A stretch of DNA of 40,524 nt from Pseudomonadota bacterium (GCA_963205175.1 CAUJIW010000033.1:1-40524), one strand, 5' to 3'; positions 1 to 6,859 are shown, counted from the first letter of the stretch. The notes: a model not told the origin generated them from the letters alone. Translations and numbers: made by a program.

Positions 1-67
1 GCGGGTCGCCGTCCTTGCTCAGCCGCTCCAGGTGCTCCGCCAGCGAAAACAGGCTGCGTGAGTGCAT
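1..67 (-). CDS. IS5-family transposase, N-terminal fragment (continues off the left edge)
   Basis: An ATG at 67 opens a frame of 22 codons to the window edge. It begins MHSRSLFSLAEHLERL and continues with SKDGDP. This N-terminus resembles that of IS5-family transposases common in alphaproteobacteria, in which an RSLFSL..HL.RLS..GDPL segment precedes the DDE catalytic domain. That resemblance is from memory of the family and not from a search. A purine-rich GGAGAGG lies about 5 bases upstream of the ATG and can serve as ribosome binding site. The catalytic domain is not in the window, so activity cannot be judged. The gene points away from the truncated ATPase. Confidence 0.6.
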   Translation of the reverse strand, partial: MHSRSLFSLAEHLERLSKDGDP

Positions 68-145
68 CAAACCTCTCCGTCCAATGCACAGAGTGAATCA
101 GATCATGGCCCCAAACGCGAGGGGTTTTTGCGGGTGTCCAGGTGG
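1..145 (-). mobile_element. Right-hand end of an IS5-family-like insertion sequence, cut by the window edge
   Basis: The minus strand from 67 down to 1 encodes a transposase N-terminus, and the reading frame of the neighbouring ATPase loses its family-like sequence at about 140-155, so foreign DNA begins there. The exact element end is not certain. A G/C-rich stretch at 107-143 with short internal inverted repeats (for example CCCC and GGGG arms at 110-125) is a candidate terminal repeat region. The other end and the target-site duplication are outside the window, so the boundary is an estimate. Confidence 0.6.
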
Positions 146-1150
146 TTGCGCAGAAGCCTTCTTGACGTCGATTTTCCATTCGGCATCCATCCCGTTGGGC
201 ATGTCGATCCTGACGCGCGCCAACTTGGTCAGTTCTTTCTGCCGGGCGAGGCCGAACCAGGTCCCATGGATAATCAGACGTTTCCCGCGGTAAACATAGA
301 AACCCTGGTTCTTGAGATATCCGGCCTTTCCGGCATACCTTTCCCAACCCTCCGGGTCTTTCTTGTGATGGGGGAGCGTGAAAGCCTGAACTTCTACTTC
401 CTGCCCCCCCGACTTGATCTTCTCTACGGGCCCGGCCTGTGTTGCAGGATGCGTGGAGTGGAACGGGTCGAACGGTTCCAGCGCTCGCCCGTTGAGTTCA
501 AGGGCGATCTTCTTGATCCCCCGCTCACCCGCCAAAAAGCGATGAAAAACAAGCTCGAGGTGTTCAGAAGCCTCGTCGATTCGTGACACAAAGGCGGAGC
601 GCGCATCGCTGGCATCGCCTTCCACGAGACGGTCGAGCGTTTCCCATACAACAAGAGTTCCGGAGGACCCGAGTTCGTCGATCCATGGAACCGACGATTG
701 GTCATCCAGCAATTCGACCAGCCACTGGTTGGTCTGCGCCACCTTGTCGAGATCCCAGCGGGCACAGGATGTGACGCCGTCTTTGCGCGATGCCACAGTA
801 AGCTTGCGACACTGGGAGAACGAAGCTGTTTTCAAACCAAGCCCAAAGCGACCGAGATCCTCCTTGTCCCTGGTTTCGAGCGGGTTCCGGCTACCTGGCC
901 TCATGGCAGCGAGGAGTTCGTCCTCACTCATGCCTTCGCCGTCATCAAGAATGGCGAGGCTTGGCTGAGCGCTGGTGGTGTCCGCCAGCAGCCTGATCGA
1001 GCGAGCTTTGGCGGTAATCGAGTTGTCTATGATGTCAGCCAGCGCGGTTTCGAGGGAATACCCGATGTCCCGCATGCTCTCGATGAGCATGGACGCGTGC
1101 GGAGGAACCTCCCTCGTTTTCACCCTAGCTTGATCAGACACAGCCGCCAT
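98..1150 (-). CDS. MORC/MutL-like GHKL ATPase, C-terminus apparently removed by IS insertion
   Basis: The 350-residue product carries the Bergerat ATP-binding fold. The N-box is ETALADIIDNSI (residues 34-45), the G1 box LDDGEGM (68-74), the G2 box GRFGLGLKTASF (100-111), and a G3-like GSSGTLVVWE lies at 161-170. Relatives of this type are found beside C5 methyltransferases and Vsr nucleases in restriction-modification loci, and are thought related to MORC ATPases. A conserved-looking WKIDVKKASAQPP segment ends at about residue 337. The last 13 codons do not look like the family, and an IS5-like transposase starts just beyond, so the missing C-terminal domain was probably displaced by insertion. 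The gene starts 2 bp after the methyltransferase stop, with an AAGGAA ribosome site inside that gene. It may be inactive. Confidence 0.8.
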   Translation of the reverse strand: MAAVSDQARVKTREVPPHASMLIESMRDIGYSLETALADIIDNSITAKARSIRLLADTTSAQPSLAILDDGEGMSEDELLAAMRPGSRNPLETRDKEDLGRFGLGLKTASFSQCRKLTVASRKDGVTSCARWDLDKVAQTNQWLVELLDDQSSVPWIDELGSSGTLVVWETLDRLVEGDASDARSAFVSRIDEASEHLELVFHRFLAGERGIKKIALELNGRALEPFDPFHSTHPATQAGPVEKIKSGGQEVEVQAFTLPHHKKDPEGWERYAGKAGYLKNQGFYVYRGKRLIIHGTWFGLARQKELTKLARVRIDMPNGMDAEWKIDVKKASAQPPGHPQKPLAFGAMI

Positions 1151-1152
1151 TG

Positions 1153-2751
1153 TCAGGCATTTTCCTTTATTGACGCTGGCGCTTCTGCAGGAGCTCCGAT
1201 GCCCGTGCCGATCCGGGCCAGTACACCCCAGAGTGTTTCCGCGATCTGACGCGCAAGGAATGGCGGAACGGCATTGCCCACCTGCACGAACTGCTGTGTC
1301 CTGTTTCCCCGGAACAGGTAGTTGTCCGGGAACGTCTGGAGCCGCGCAGCTTCACGCACCGTCAGGCTGCGGCATTGCGACGGGTCCGGATGGATGAAGT
1401 AATGGCCGTCCTTGGAAATGTGGCTGGTGACTGTCGTCGATGGCTGTCCGCGCAGCTGGACTCTGAACCGGTCCGCAAACTTGCCGCTTGCCCAGTTGCG
1501 GTGCTCGGGTGCCAAGGCTGCCGGGAAGGAGGAAGCTTTGGGTGACTGGCCGGTGCTGGCCGCCCACGCTGCTGCAAAGAGATAGCGGGCGAGGTCCGCC
1601 AGCATGTGCCCTCGTGTTTCATTGTTAGGGAGCACGTGCAGGCGGTCATCCCGCAGCCAGTCAGCCAGGGCCGGGGGGCAGGCGTTGCCGATGCCGTTCG
1701 GAGTATTTGCCCGTCTCGCAAGCGCGGCGCTGTCTCCCGCCATGGCCCTTGTGGCGGCAAGGTTGTCCATGAACGCAGTGCTTGCCTCGGGGGGCAGACC
1801 GGTCTCCAGTTCGGACAGGTCGCGGCAGGCCTGCTCGATGGCCTCCCGCCAAGCATCCGGCGAGTCCGGGCTACGGCTGATCCCGCTGCGCAGGCGGGCC
1901 ATGCCGTCCAGAACGTGCGCGACCGTCGCCCTGGGATGGACCGGGCGGTCAACGTGCCGGTCTGCGCGCTCGATCGCATTCGCGATGTCGCGGCGGAGCC
2001 CGATGATGATGACGCGATGGCGCGCCTGCGGCACCCCGAGCTCTTCGGCGCGCACCACGAAATCGGCGGGCCGCTTCCCTTTCGCCAGACATCCGGAGCC
2101 CTTGGCGGCAAAGGCGAAGAGTTCGTAACCCTGCGTACCGGGCGGTGTCTTCAGATCAGCCGTGATGAGGTCGAACATCCGGACGCCGTCGACCGTAGAC
2201 GAAAGCATGCCCTTCACGTTCTCCATGACGAAAGCAGCGGGTTCGAGCTGGCTGATGATGCGGATGTATTCCCGGTAGAGGAAGTGCCGGTGATCCTGTG
2301 CCGCATCGTAGTCGGCAATGCCTCGGTTCCTCGCCCGGCCGACAAGCGAATAGGCCTGGCAGGGAGGCCCACCGATCAGGACGGTATTGCGCCCGTGTGT
2401 CTTACGGATATCCTCTATCCGCCGGGAAATGATCTTGCCGGCAGTTTCATCGCCAAGGGTCAGGCAGAGCGCCTCTTCTCCGGCCGCTTTCCATTGGGCA
2501 GGATAAAGTGTCTGCCAGTCCGGTTCTGCACCGCCATTGTTGAGCCAGTCATAGTACTCCTGCGGAAAACGCGCGCCGAACTGACGCAGGAACGCACGGA
2601 ACGACAATGTCTGATGCGCTGATTTCTCCTTTTCGACTGACAGCCGGACGGAGAATGGCCGCATTCCTTCGCGGGTTTCGTAAGCTGAAAAGCCTTCGGC
2701 AAGTCCTCCCGGGCCGGCGAACAGATCAACTATGGCAAATGCAGCATTCAT
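1153..2751 (-). CDS. DNA (cytosine-5-)-methyltransferase
   Basis: This enzyme would transfer a methyl group from S-adenosylmethionine to C5 of cytosine in DNA. The 532 residues show the ordered C5-methylase motifs: motif I DLFAGPGGLAEGF (9-21), motif IV GGPPCQAYS (127-135) with catalytic Cys131, motif VI MENV (176-179), motif VIII QARHRVIIIG (242-251), motif IX REAARLQTFPD (466-476) and motif X QVGNAVPP (489-496). The roughly 215-residue stretch between motifs VIII and IX contains the target recognition region, so specificity cannot be read by eye. The gene is divergent from vsr and followed 2 bp later by the GHKL ATPase, which suggests one restriction-like operon. The ribosome site before ATG 2751 is weak. 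Confidence 0.93.
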   Translation of the reverse strand: MNAAFAIVDLFAGPGGLAEGFSAYETREGMRPFSVRLSVEKEKSAHQTLSFRAFLRQFGARFPQEYYDWLNNGGAEPDWQTLYPAQWKAAGEEALCLTLGDETAGKIISRRIEDIRKTHGRNTVLIGGPPCQAYSLVGRARNRGIADYDAAQDHRHFLYREYIRIISQLEPAAFVMENVKGMLSSTVDGVRMFDLITADLKTPPGTQGYELFAFAAKGSGCLAKGKRPADFVVRAEELGVPQARHRVIIIGLRRDIANAIERADRHVDRPVHPRATVAHVLDGMARLRSGISRSPDSPDAWREAIEQACRDLSELETGLPPEASTAFMDNLAATRAMAGDSAALARRANTPNGIGNACPPALADWLRDDRLHVLPNNETRGHMLADLARYLFAAAWAASTGQSPKASSFPAALAPEHRNWASGKFADRFRVQLRGQPSTTVTSHISKDGHYFIHPDPSQCRSLTVREAARLQTFPDNYLFRGNRTQQFVQVGNAVPPFLARQIAETLWGVLARIGTGIGAPAEAPASIKENA

Positions 2752-2761
2752 CGACGGTTTT

Positions 2762-2777
2762 CTGTTATCCTGTTATT
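2762..2777. repeat. Tandem 8-bp repeat in the methyltransferase/vsr divergent promoter
   Basis: CTGTTAT occurs twice with an 8-bp period (2762-2768 and 2770-2776), 10 bp upstream of the methyltransferase ATG. On the minus strand this reads as a repeated ATAACAG overlapping the expected promoter and leader. It could be an operator or chance. A minus-strand TTGATC followed after 16 bp by TAACAG is a possible -35/-10 pair overlapping the repeats. Confidence 0.35.
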
Positions 2778-2818
2778 CTTGCTGATCAAGTCGCACACCG
2801 GCAGAAAGGGCGCAACCG

Positions 2819-3271
2819 TTGGCCGACATCGTGGATGCAAATACCCGCTCCCGCATGATGGCGGGCATCCGCGGAAAGAACACCACGCCCGAAGTACGCC
2901 TTCGCAAAGCCCTTCACCGGGCCGGTTTCCGTTTCCGGCTGCATGGTTCAAAACTGCCCGGAAAACCGGATATCGTTCTGGCAAAGCATCGTGCCGCGAT
3001 ATTCGTCCATGGATGCTTCTGGCATCGTCACGCGGGATGCCGCAATTCCTCGGTGCCGAAATCCAACGCAAACTTCTGGGAAGCGAAGTTTGCCCGGAAC
3101 GTAGAGCGCGATGTCGCCAATGTCGAAGCGCTTGTCGGCTGCGGATGGCGCGTCTGCATAGTCTGGGAATGCGCCATCCGACGGCGAGGTGAGCAGGCTG
3201 TTGGTGAAGAAGTGGCTGGGTGGATCATTGGAACGCAGGAGAATGTCAGGGTGATCCCGGCTGATCCTTGA
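2819..3271 (+). CDS. vsr: Very short patch repair (Vsr-type) endonuclease
   Basis: Vsr nicks DNA 5' of the T in T:G mismatches produced by deamination of 5-methylcytosine; Vsr-fold enzymes next to MORC-like ATPases may instead act in restriction. The 150 residues align well with E. coli Vsr: Glu25 in NTTPEVRL, catalytic Asp51 in GKPDIVL, His64 and His69 in VHGCFWHRH. Cysteines 66, 74 and 118 with His71 fit the structural zinc site. Position 63 is Val where E. coli has Thr. The chosen start is a TTG, because MADIVDANTRSRMMAGI is the usual family N-terminus and a GAAAGGG lies about 8 bases upstream. The gene is divergent from the methyltransferase, across 67 bp, and convergent with hipA. Confidence 0.9.
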   Translation: MADIVDANTRSRMMAGIRGKNTTPEVRLRKALHRAGFRFRLHGSKLPGKPDIVLAKHRAAIFVHGCFWHRHAGCRNSSVPKSNANFWEAKFARNVERDVANVEALVGCGWRVCIVWECAIRRRGEQAVGEEVAGWIIGTQENVRVIPADP

Positions 3272-3291
3272 GCGCCCGGAACGAAGCCGCT

Positions 3292-4605
3292 TCAGCCATG
3301 ATATGCCGTCGCGTCGCTTGCCGGATCTTCAGTGGCCGATTCCGGGGCATCCGGCACACCTTCCTGTCCTGCATGCGCCCTGACTTCGGTTGCCCGCTCC
3401 TCGATCTCCTTTGCGAAGATCTCCAGCATCGATGAACCTGCTGGCATTGCTGCCACCTCCTCGACCGCAGCATGCAGTTCGCGCAGCAACCGTGCCGTCA
3501 CCTGTTCCACCCGCTGTACCGTTCCTCGCGCTGCCAGTCCTGCGGCTTCGGCCATGCGCCGCCAGTGGCGACCGTAGATATGCCGACCGCGGCGCTGCCC
3601 GCCGATCGCCTGGGCGTGGTTCTGGGTGATGTTCGTCCAGGCAAGGCCGGACATCAGGTCATAGAGCGGGGCGAGTTGCGGCGCGCCCGGGCCGAGTAGG
3701 ATCGAGTAGTTCTTGGCGTGGGAGTCGACGTTGCCGATCGCGATATTGACAATCACAGCGTCCAGCAGCCTGGTGATGTCGCGTGCGGTCATATGCTGGC
3801 GGACGAGGGCGAACATGTCGGCGATTGAGGGGCCGCGCGTGCCGGTGCCGTTGAACTCATACTTGGCGGCGGGAAGACGGGTGAGAGCCTGGCAGAAGTC
3901 CTCCTGATGCAGGCGACGGACATCGTTGCCGGTGCCTATCCGGTCGTAGCGATCGACCAACAGATAGCTGCGCTTCCCTGCTACGCCGGTCGTCACCGGC
4001 GCGACATTGAGACCGATCCTGCGAGCGAGAACCATGCACAGCGCCTCATTCTGGACGCTGCCGGGCAGGCGTGGATTGTCGGGCTTGAGGATGTGCGTCG
4101 ACGGCGCGCCGTTGATCGGCACGGCGATCTGACCGTCGATGATTGCCACCGGCAGCTTTTCCTGTGCGCCGGCAAGGCTCATCGAGACGCCGTCTTCGCC
4201 GACCAGGAATGGCCGCGCTGGCAGTTCCTCGATGATCCGTTCAAGTGCACCGGCATCCGGGATCGGACGATAGCCGTGCTCGCCACGCGGTTGCTGCGGC
4301 GCGATACTGAGCGCGCCTGCCAGATCGTTGCCGGTCTGCGCGATCAGGCCGAGTGCATCCTCCGGTGCCGCGCCGAGCGCCCGTGTCATGGCGCGCAGTG
4401 GTTTGCCCTCGGGCAGGAGGTTCATCAGCCATGGAAGGACCTGGTCCCCGTCATAGGGCTCTGGCCGGATCGGCATGGCCAGCGAGATCGGGAAGCTGTC
4501 AGCGGATGAACCCCAGGCATCCGCATAGGCAAGGCGGGTGGCCTGCGCGTCGGCGCTGATCGTGGCGACCAGGCGGTCTTCGTAGTGAACCGGAAGGTCC
4601 ACCAT
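3292..4605 (-). CDS. hipA: HipA-family serine/threonine kinase toxin
   Basis: HipA kinases phosphorylate a cytoplasmic target (glutamyl-tRNA synthetase in E. coli) and cause growth arrest; HipB neutralises them. The 437 residues show the N-terminal HipA subdomain (about 1-105), the activation loop SLAGAQEKLPV (143-153) whose Ser143 corresponds to the autophosphorylated serine of E. coli HipA, the ATP-binding THILKPD (170-176), the catalytic loop GNVDSHAKN (291-299) with Asp294, and LAPLYDLMS (311-319) with metal-binding Asp316. All key kinase residues are present, so it appears intact. Its ATG overlaps the hipB stop by one base (TGATG), implying coupled translation. The acidic C-terminal tail after about residue 395 is probably disordered. 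The actual substrate here is unknown. Confidence 0.94.
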   Translation of the reverse strand: MVDLPVHYEDRLVATISADAQATRLAYADAWGSSADSFPISLAMPIRPEPYDGDQVLPWLMNLLPEGKPLRAMTRALGAAPEDALGLIAQTGNDLAGALSIAPQQPRGEHGYRPIPDAGALERIIEELPARPFLVGEDGVSMSLAGAQEKLPVAIIDGQIAVPINGAPSTHILKPDNPRLPGSVQNEALCMVLARRIGLNVAPVTTGVAGKRSYLLVDRYDRIGTGNDVRRLHQEDFCQALTRLPAAKYEFNGTGTRGPSIADMFALVRQHMTARDITRLLDAVIVNIAIGNVDSHAKNYSILLGPGAPQLAPLYDLMSGLAWTNITQNHAQAIGGQRRGRHIYGRHWRRMAEAAGLAARGTVQRVEQVTARLLRELHAAVEEVAAMPAGSSMLEIFAKEIEERATEVRAHAGQEGVPDAPESATEDPASDATAYHG

Positions 4606-4820
4606 CAGGCCTGCGAAATGCCGGTTGCGGTGAGCCGCAAGCCGACAGCCTTGGCGGCGGCGAGTGCCTTGCCGAGTTGGGCGGTGGGCTTGCCTGCTTC
4701 CAGATCGACGATGAAGCGTTCTCCGCTGTTGATTGCGAGCGCCAGCTCCCGTTGGGTAAGGCCAAGGGCCTTGCGGGCAGAGGCGACGGCTGCGCCGAAT
4801 TGGGTTGCGTTGTCGATCAT
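4605..4820 (-). CDS. hipB: HipB-type antitoxin, Xre-family DNA-binding protein
   Basis: The 71-residue protein is a small Cro/C1-type helix-turn-helix repressor: residues about 11-60 contain LGLTQRELALAINSGERFIVDLEAGK, given here in parts as LGLTQRELALAIN and SGERFIVDLEAGK. In HipBA systems HipB binds HipA and represses the operon by binding palindromic operators. ATG 4820 was preferred over an in-frame start at 4874, because the longer version would run through the palindrome at 4828-4843 and gives an unconserved N-terminus. It is the first gene of the hipBA operon and is transcribed away from a solo DUF2384 gene, with three candidate operators between. Confidence 0.9.
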   Translation of the reverse strand: MIDNATQFGAAVASARKALGLTQRELALAINSGERFIVDLEAGKPTAQLGKALAAAKAVGLRLTATGISQA

Positions 4821-4827
4821 GTCATTC

Positions 4828-4843
4828 TTACCGAGCGGTAAGA
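4828..4843. promoter_or_regulatory. Palindromic operator 1 of the hipBA control region
   Basis: CTTACCGAGCGGTAAG is an inverted repeat with 7-bp arms around 2 bp, 7 bp upstream of the hipB ATG. It is one of three sites of the form CTTMCCG-N2-CGGKAAG. By analogy with known HipB autoregulation it is inferred to be bound by HipB. Confidence 0.7.
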
Positions 4844-4876
4844 TTGCATATGTGCCGCAGAGATTCAAGAGCATTT

Positions 4877-4892
4877 CTTCCCGATCGGGAAG
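4877..4892. promoter_or_regulatory. Palindromic operator 2 of the hipBA control region
   Basis: CTTCCCGATCGGGAAG is a perfect 16-bp palindrome, 49 bp centre to centre from operator 1. It differs from the other two by a symmetric A/T to C/G change in each arm, which keeps the symmetry and so suggests selection on the dyad. Confidence 0.7.
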
Positions 4893-4926
4893 GATGCGCC
4901 TTGATATTGATGCTTATCGGAAGATT

Positions 4927-4942
4927 CTTACCGATCGGTAAG
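4927..4942. promoter_or_regulatory. Palindromic operator 3, next to the divergent DUF2384 gene
   Basis: CTTACCGATCGGTAAG is a perfect 16-bp palindrome, 50 bp centre to centre from operator 2 and 41 bp upstream of the GTG at 4983. A degenerate half-site, CTTATCGG, lies at 4913-4920. Its position suggests that the repressor also controls the plus-strand DUF2384 gene. Confidence 0.7.
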
Positions 4943-4982
4943 TAGACTTGTGGTCTGAACGGACGTTCCATGCTATCGAGGG

Positions 4983-5324
4983 GTGTCGAAGTCAGTGGAT
5001 CTGTCCATGCCGATCGCAAGCGCTCAATACGACGATGCCGAAATGCTAGCCATGGCGCGGGCGGCCGCTGCATGGGTCGCGCGCTGGGGCGTTCCAAATG
5101 AAGCAGCCGAGCGGCTTATGAAAGGCGAAGGGCGGGCTGCAGCGCTGCTCGGCATTCATCGCGCATTGCGATGCTTGTTCACTGACAGTGATAGAGCCGC
5201 GCGGTGGATTCGTGCACCTAACGAGGCCTTTAATGGGGCCTGCGCGCTCGACCTCATGCTGGCAGATGGCCTCGCAGGTATGCAGCGCGTCGAGGCCTAC
5301 CTGGATGCGGAAATCGCCAGTTGA
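4983..5324 (+). CDS. Solo DUF2384 (MbcA/ParS/Xre antitoxin toxin-binding domain) protein
   Basis: The 113-residue product ends with a typical DUF2384 region (about 60-112): AxxCLFTDSDRAARWIRAPN followed by EAFNGACALDLMLADG and a final VEAYLDAEIA helix. In known modules this domain belongs to antitoxins that pair with RES-domain toxins (Xre-RES, MbcTA, ParST). No RES gene is present: the next gene is the convergent integrase, 36 bp away. The N-terminal half is helical but has no clear HTH. The start is a GTG at 4983; an ATG at 5007 is a possible alternative. It is divergent from hipBA across 162 bp carrying three palindromes, so it may be co-regulated with hipBA. Function unknown; orphan antitoxin or partner of HipBA are both possible. 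Confidence 0.8.
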   Translation: MSKSVDLSMPIASAQYDDAEMLAMARAAAAWVARWGVPNEAAERLMKGEGRAAALLGIHRALRCLFTDSDRAARWIRAPNEAFNGACALDLMLADGLAGMQRVEAYLDAEIAS

Positions 5325-5360
5325 ACAGATTGGGGACAGATCCTGAGCGGTGCAGCAGGA

Positions 5361-6605
5361 TCAACCTGGCAATGCGCTCGCAGCGCCAGATGGCTTGCGG
5401 AAGCTCCCCTGCAGCACCTTTGCACCGGACCTTAGCTGGTCGAGATAGTCCGCCCAGCTCTGCATCATCCTGATCCGCTCATCCCAGTGCTCGCCGCGCG
5501 CGTAGGCGCGGCGGACGTCATCGGTCTCGGCGTGGCCAAGCTGGCGCTCGATCGCGTCTGGGTTCCAATGGCCCTGCTCGTTCAGCAGCGTGCTGGCCAT
5601 GGCGCGGAAGCCGTGGGCGGTCATTGTGGTGCCATCGAATCCCATCCGACGCAGCGCGAGGTTGATCGTGTTTTCACACATCGGTCGGTCGCGCTTGCCT
5701 TGGGCGGGGAACAGGTAGCGGCGATTGCCGCTGATCTCGCGCAGCTCTTCCAGGATGGCAAGCACCTGACGGCTGAGCGGCACACGGTGTGCGACGCGCA
5801 TCTTGGTCTTGTCGGCAGCGATGGTCCAGATGTTGCGGGTGAAGTCGAACTCGCTCCATTCGGCCTGCCGCAATTCGCCAGGGCGCACGAAGACATAGGG
5901 AGCCAGCCGCAGCGCTGCGTGAGTGACCGGATAACCCGAATAGGCGTCGATCGCGCGCAGCAGTTCGCCCGCTTCCTTCGGTGTGGTGATGGCGGCGCGG
6001 TGCGTCACCTTGGGCACGATCAGTGCGCCACGCAGGTCTGCTGAAACGTCCCGGTCGGCGCGGCCGGTGGCGATGGCATAGCGGAATACCTGCCCGCAGG
6101 TGCTGCGCAGCCTTCGTGCGGTTTCGTAATGGCCGCGCTTTTCGACAGCGCGCAGGACGGCCAGCAGCTCGGGCGCCTTGATCTCGCTGACCTTTCGGTC
6201 TCCGATGATGGGGTAGGCGAATTCGAGCAGCCATGTCAGCTTGCCCACGGTCACATCGGCACGGCCCTCGCGTCGGGCCTTGTCGAGCCACTCTTCGGCA
6301 ACGGCCCTGAAGCTGTTCACATTGGCAAGCGGGCCGGTGATCTTGTCGATCTTGCGCTTGGCGGCGGGATTGATGCCCTCTGCGATCTGTTTCTTGATCT
6401 CCAGCCGTTTGGCGCGCGCCTCGGCGAGGGTGACGGTCGGATAGACCCCCAGCGCGGCTGTCGCTCGCTTTTCACCGAACCTGTAGTCCATCCGCCAGTA
6501 TCGCTGACCCGCCTTCGTCACCAGCAGGTACAGCCCGCCCCCATCGGAGAGCTTGTAGGGCTTGTCGCGCGGCGCGGCTTTTCGGACGGCCAGATCGGTC
6601 AGCAT
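5361..6605 (-). CDS. Tyrosine-type site-specific integrase, P4 family
   Basis: The 414-residue protein has an N-terminal arm-binding domain of the DUF4102 kind (about 1-85, starting MLTDLAVRKAAPRDKPYKLS), a core-binding SAM-like domain (about 95-190) and a C-terminal catalytic domain. The catalytic set is visible: Arg246 in RPGELR, His331 and Arg334 in TAHGFRA, His358 in LGH, and the nucleophile Tyr368 in RRAYARGEHWD. Such integrases insert genomic islands into tRNA genes, here tRNA-Leu 157 bp upstream. ATG 6605 is preferred over an in-frame start 60 bp earlier, because the extra 20 residues are not family-like and cover a set of short direct repeats. It appears complete, so the element might still be mobile if its left end is intact. 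Confidence 0.95.
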   Translation of the reverse strand: MLTDLAVRKAAPRDKPYKLSDGGGLYLLVTKAGQRYWRMDYRFGEKRATAALGVYPTVTLAEARAKRLEIKKQIAEGINPAAKRKIDKITGPLANVNSFRAVAEEWLDKARREGRADVTVGKLTWLLEFAYPIIGDRKVSEIKAPELLAVLRAVEKRGHYETARRLRSTCGQVFRYAIATGRADRDVSADLRGALIVPKVTHRAAITTPKEAGELLRAIDAYSGYPVTHAALRLAPYVFVRPGELRQAEWSEFDFTRNIWTIAADKTKMRVAHRVPLSRQVLAILEELREISGNRRYLFPAQGKRDRPMCENTINLALRRMGFDGTTMTAHGFRAMASTLLNEQGHWNPDAIERQLGHAETDDVRRAYARGEHWDERIRMMQSWADYLDQLRSGAKVLQGSFRKPSGAASALPG

Positions 6606-6627
6606 GGCGCCACCTCTGTCGGTTTTG

Positions 6628-6658
6628 ATACCGTCAGATATACCGTCATGTACCGCCA
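6628..6658. repeat. Three iterated 9-bp repeats upstream of the integrase
   Basis: ATACCGTCA occurs at 6628-6636 and 6640-6648, and a relaxed copy GTACCGCCA at 6650-6658, giving steps of 12 and 10 bp, about one helical turn. They sit between integrase and tRNA, where arm-type sites for the integrase or an excisionase, or an autoregulatory operator, would be expected. The binding role is inferred. Confidence 0.45.
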
Positions 6659-6725
6659 ATTTCAACGAATTCGGCTGGATGCCGATGGACGCTCAACTGG
6701 TCGTAAGCTTCTGTTTTCTTGGATT

Positions 6726-6755
6726 TTTCCGGACACTTGCGGAAGCGTCCGGAAA
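6726..6755. repeat. Inverted repeat between the integrase and the tRNA 3' end
   Basis: TTTCCGGAC (6726-6734) and GTCCGGAAA (6747-6755) form perfect 9-bp arms around 12 bp. The pair ends 6 bp short of the tRNA-Leu CCA. It could be a transcription terminator for the tRNA, although only a short U-tract would follow, or part of the attachment site. Confidence 0.5.
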
Positions 6756-6761
6756 GAAAAA

Positions 6762-6848
6762 TGGTGCCCAGGAGAGGACTCGAACCTCCACGCCCTTGCG
6801 AGCGCTAGCACCTGAAGCTAGTGCGTCTACCAATTCCGCCACCTGGGC
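6762..6848 (-). tRNA. tRNA-Leu (anticodon CAG)
   Basis: The minus strand folds as a class II tRNA of 87 nt including an encoded CCA. The acceptor stem is GCCCAGG pairing with CCTGGGC, followed by discriminator A and CCA. The D-arm contains the TGGCGGAATTGGTAGACGC sequence typical of leucine tRNAs. The anticodon stem CTAGC/GCTAG encloses TTCAGGT with anticodon CAG (reads CUG). A variable arm GCTCGCAAGGGC-type segment follows, then a T-arm with GGTTCGAGTCC. Its 3' end is the presumed attachment site of the element at the left: the integrase follows the tRNA directly on the 3' side. The gene remains intact. Confidence 0.97.
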
Positions 6849-6859
6849 ACAGGGGCAAT

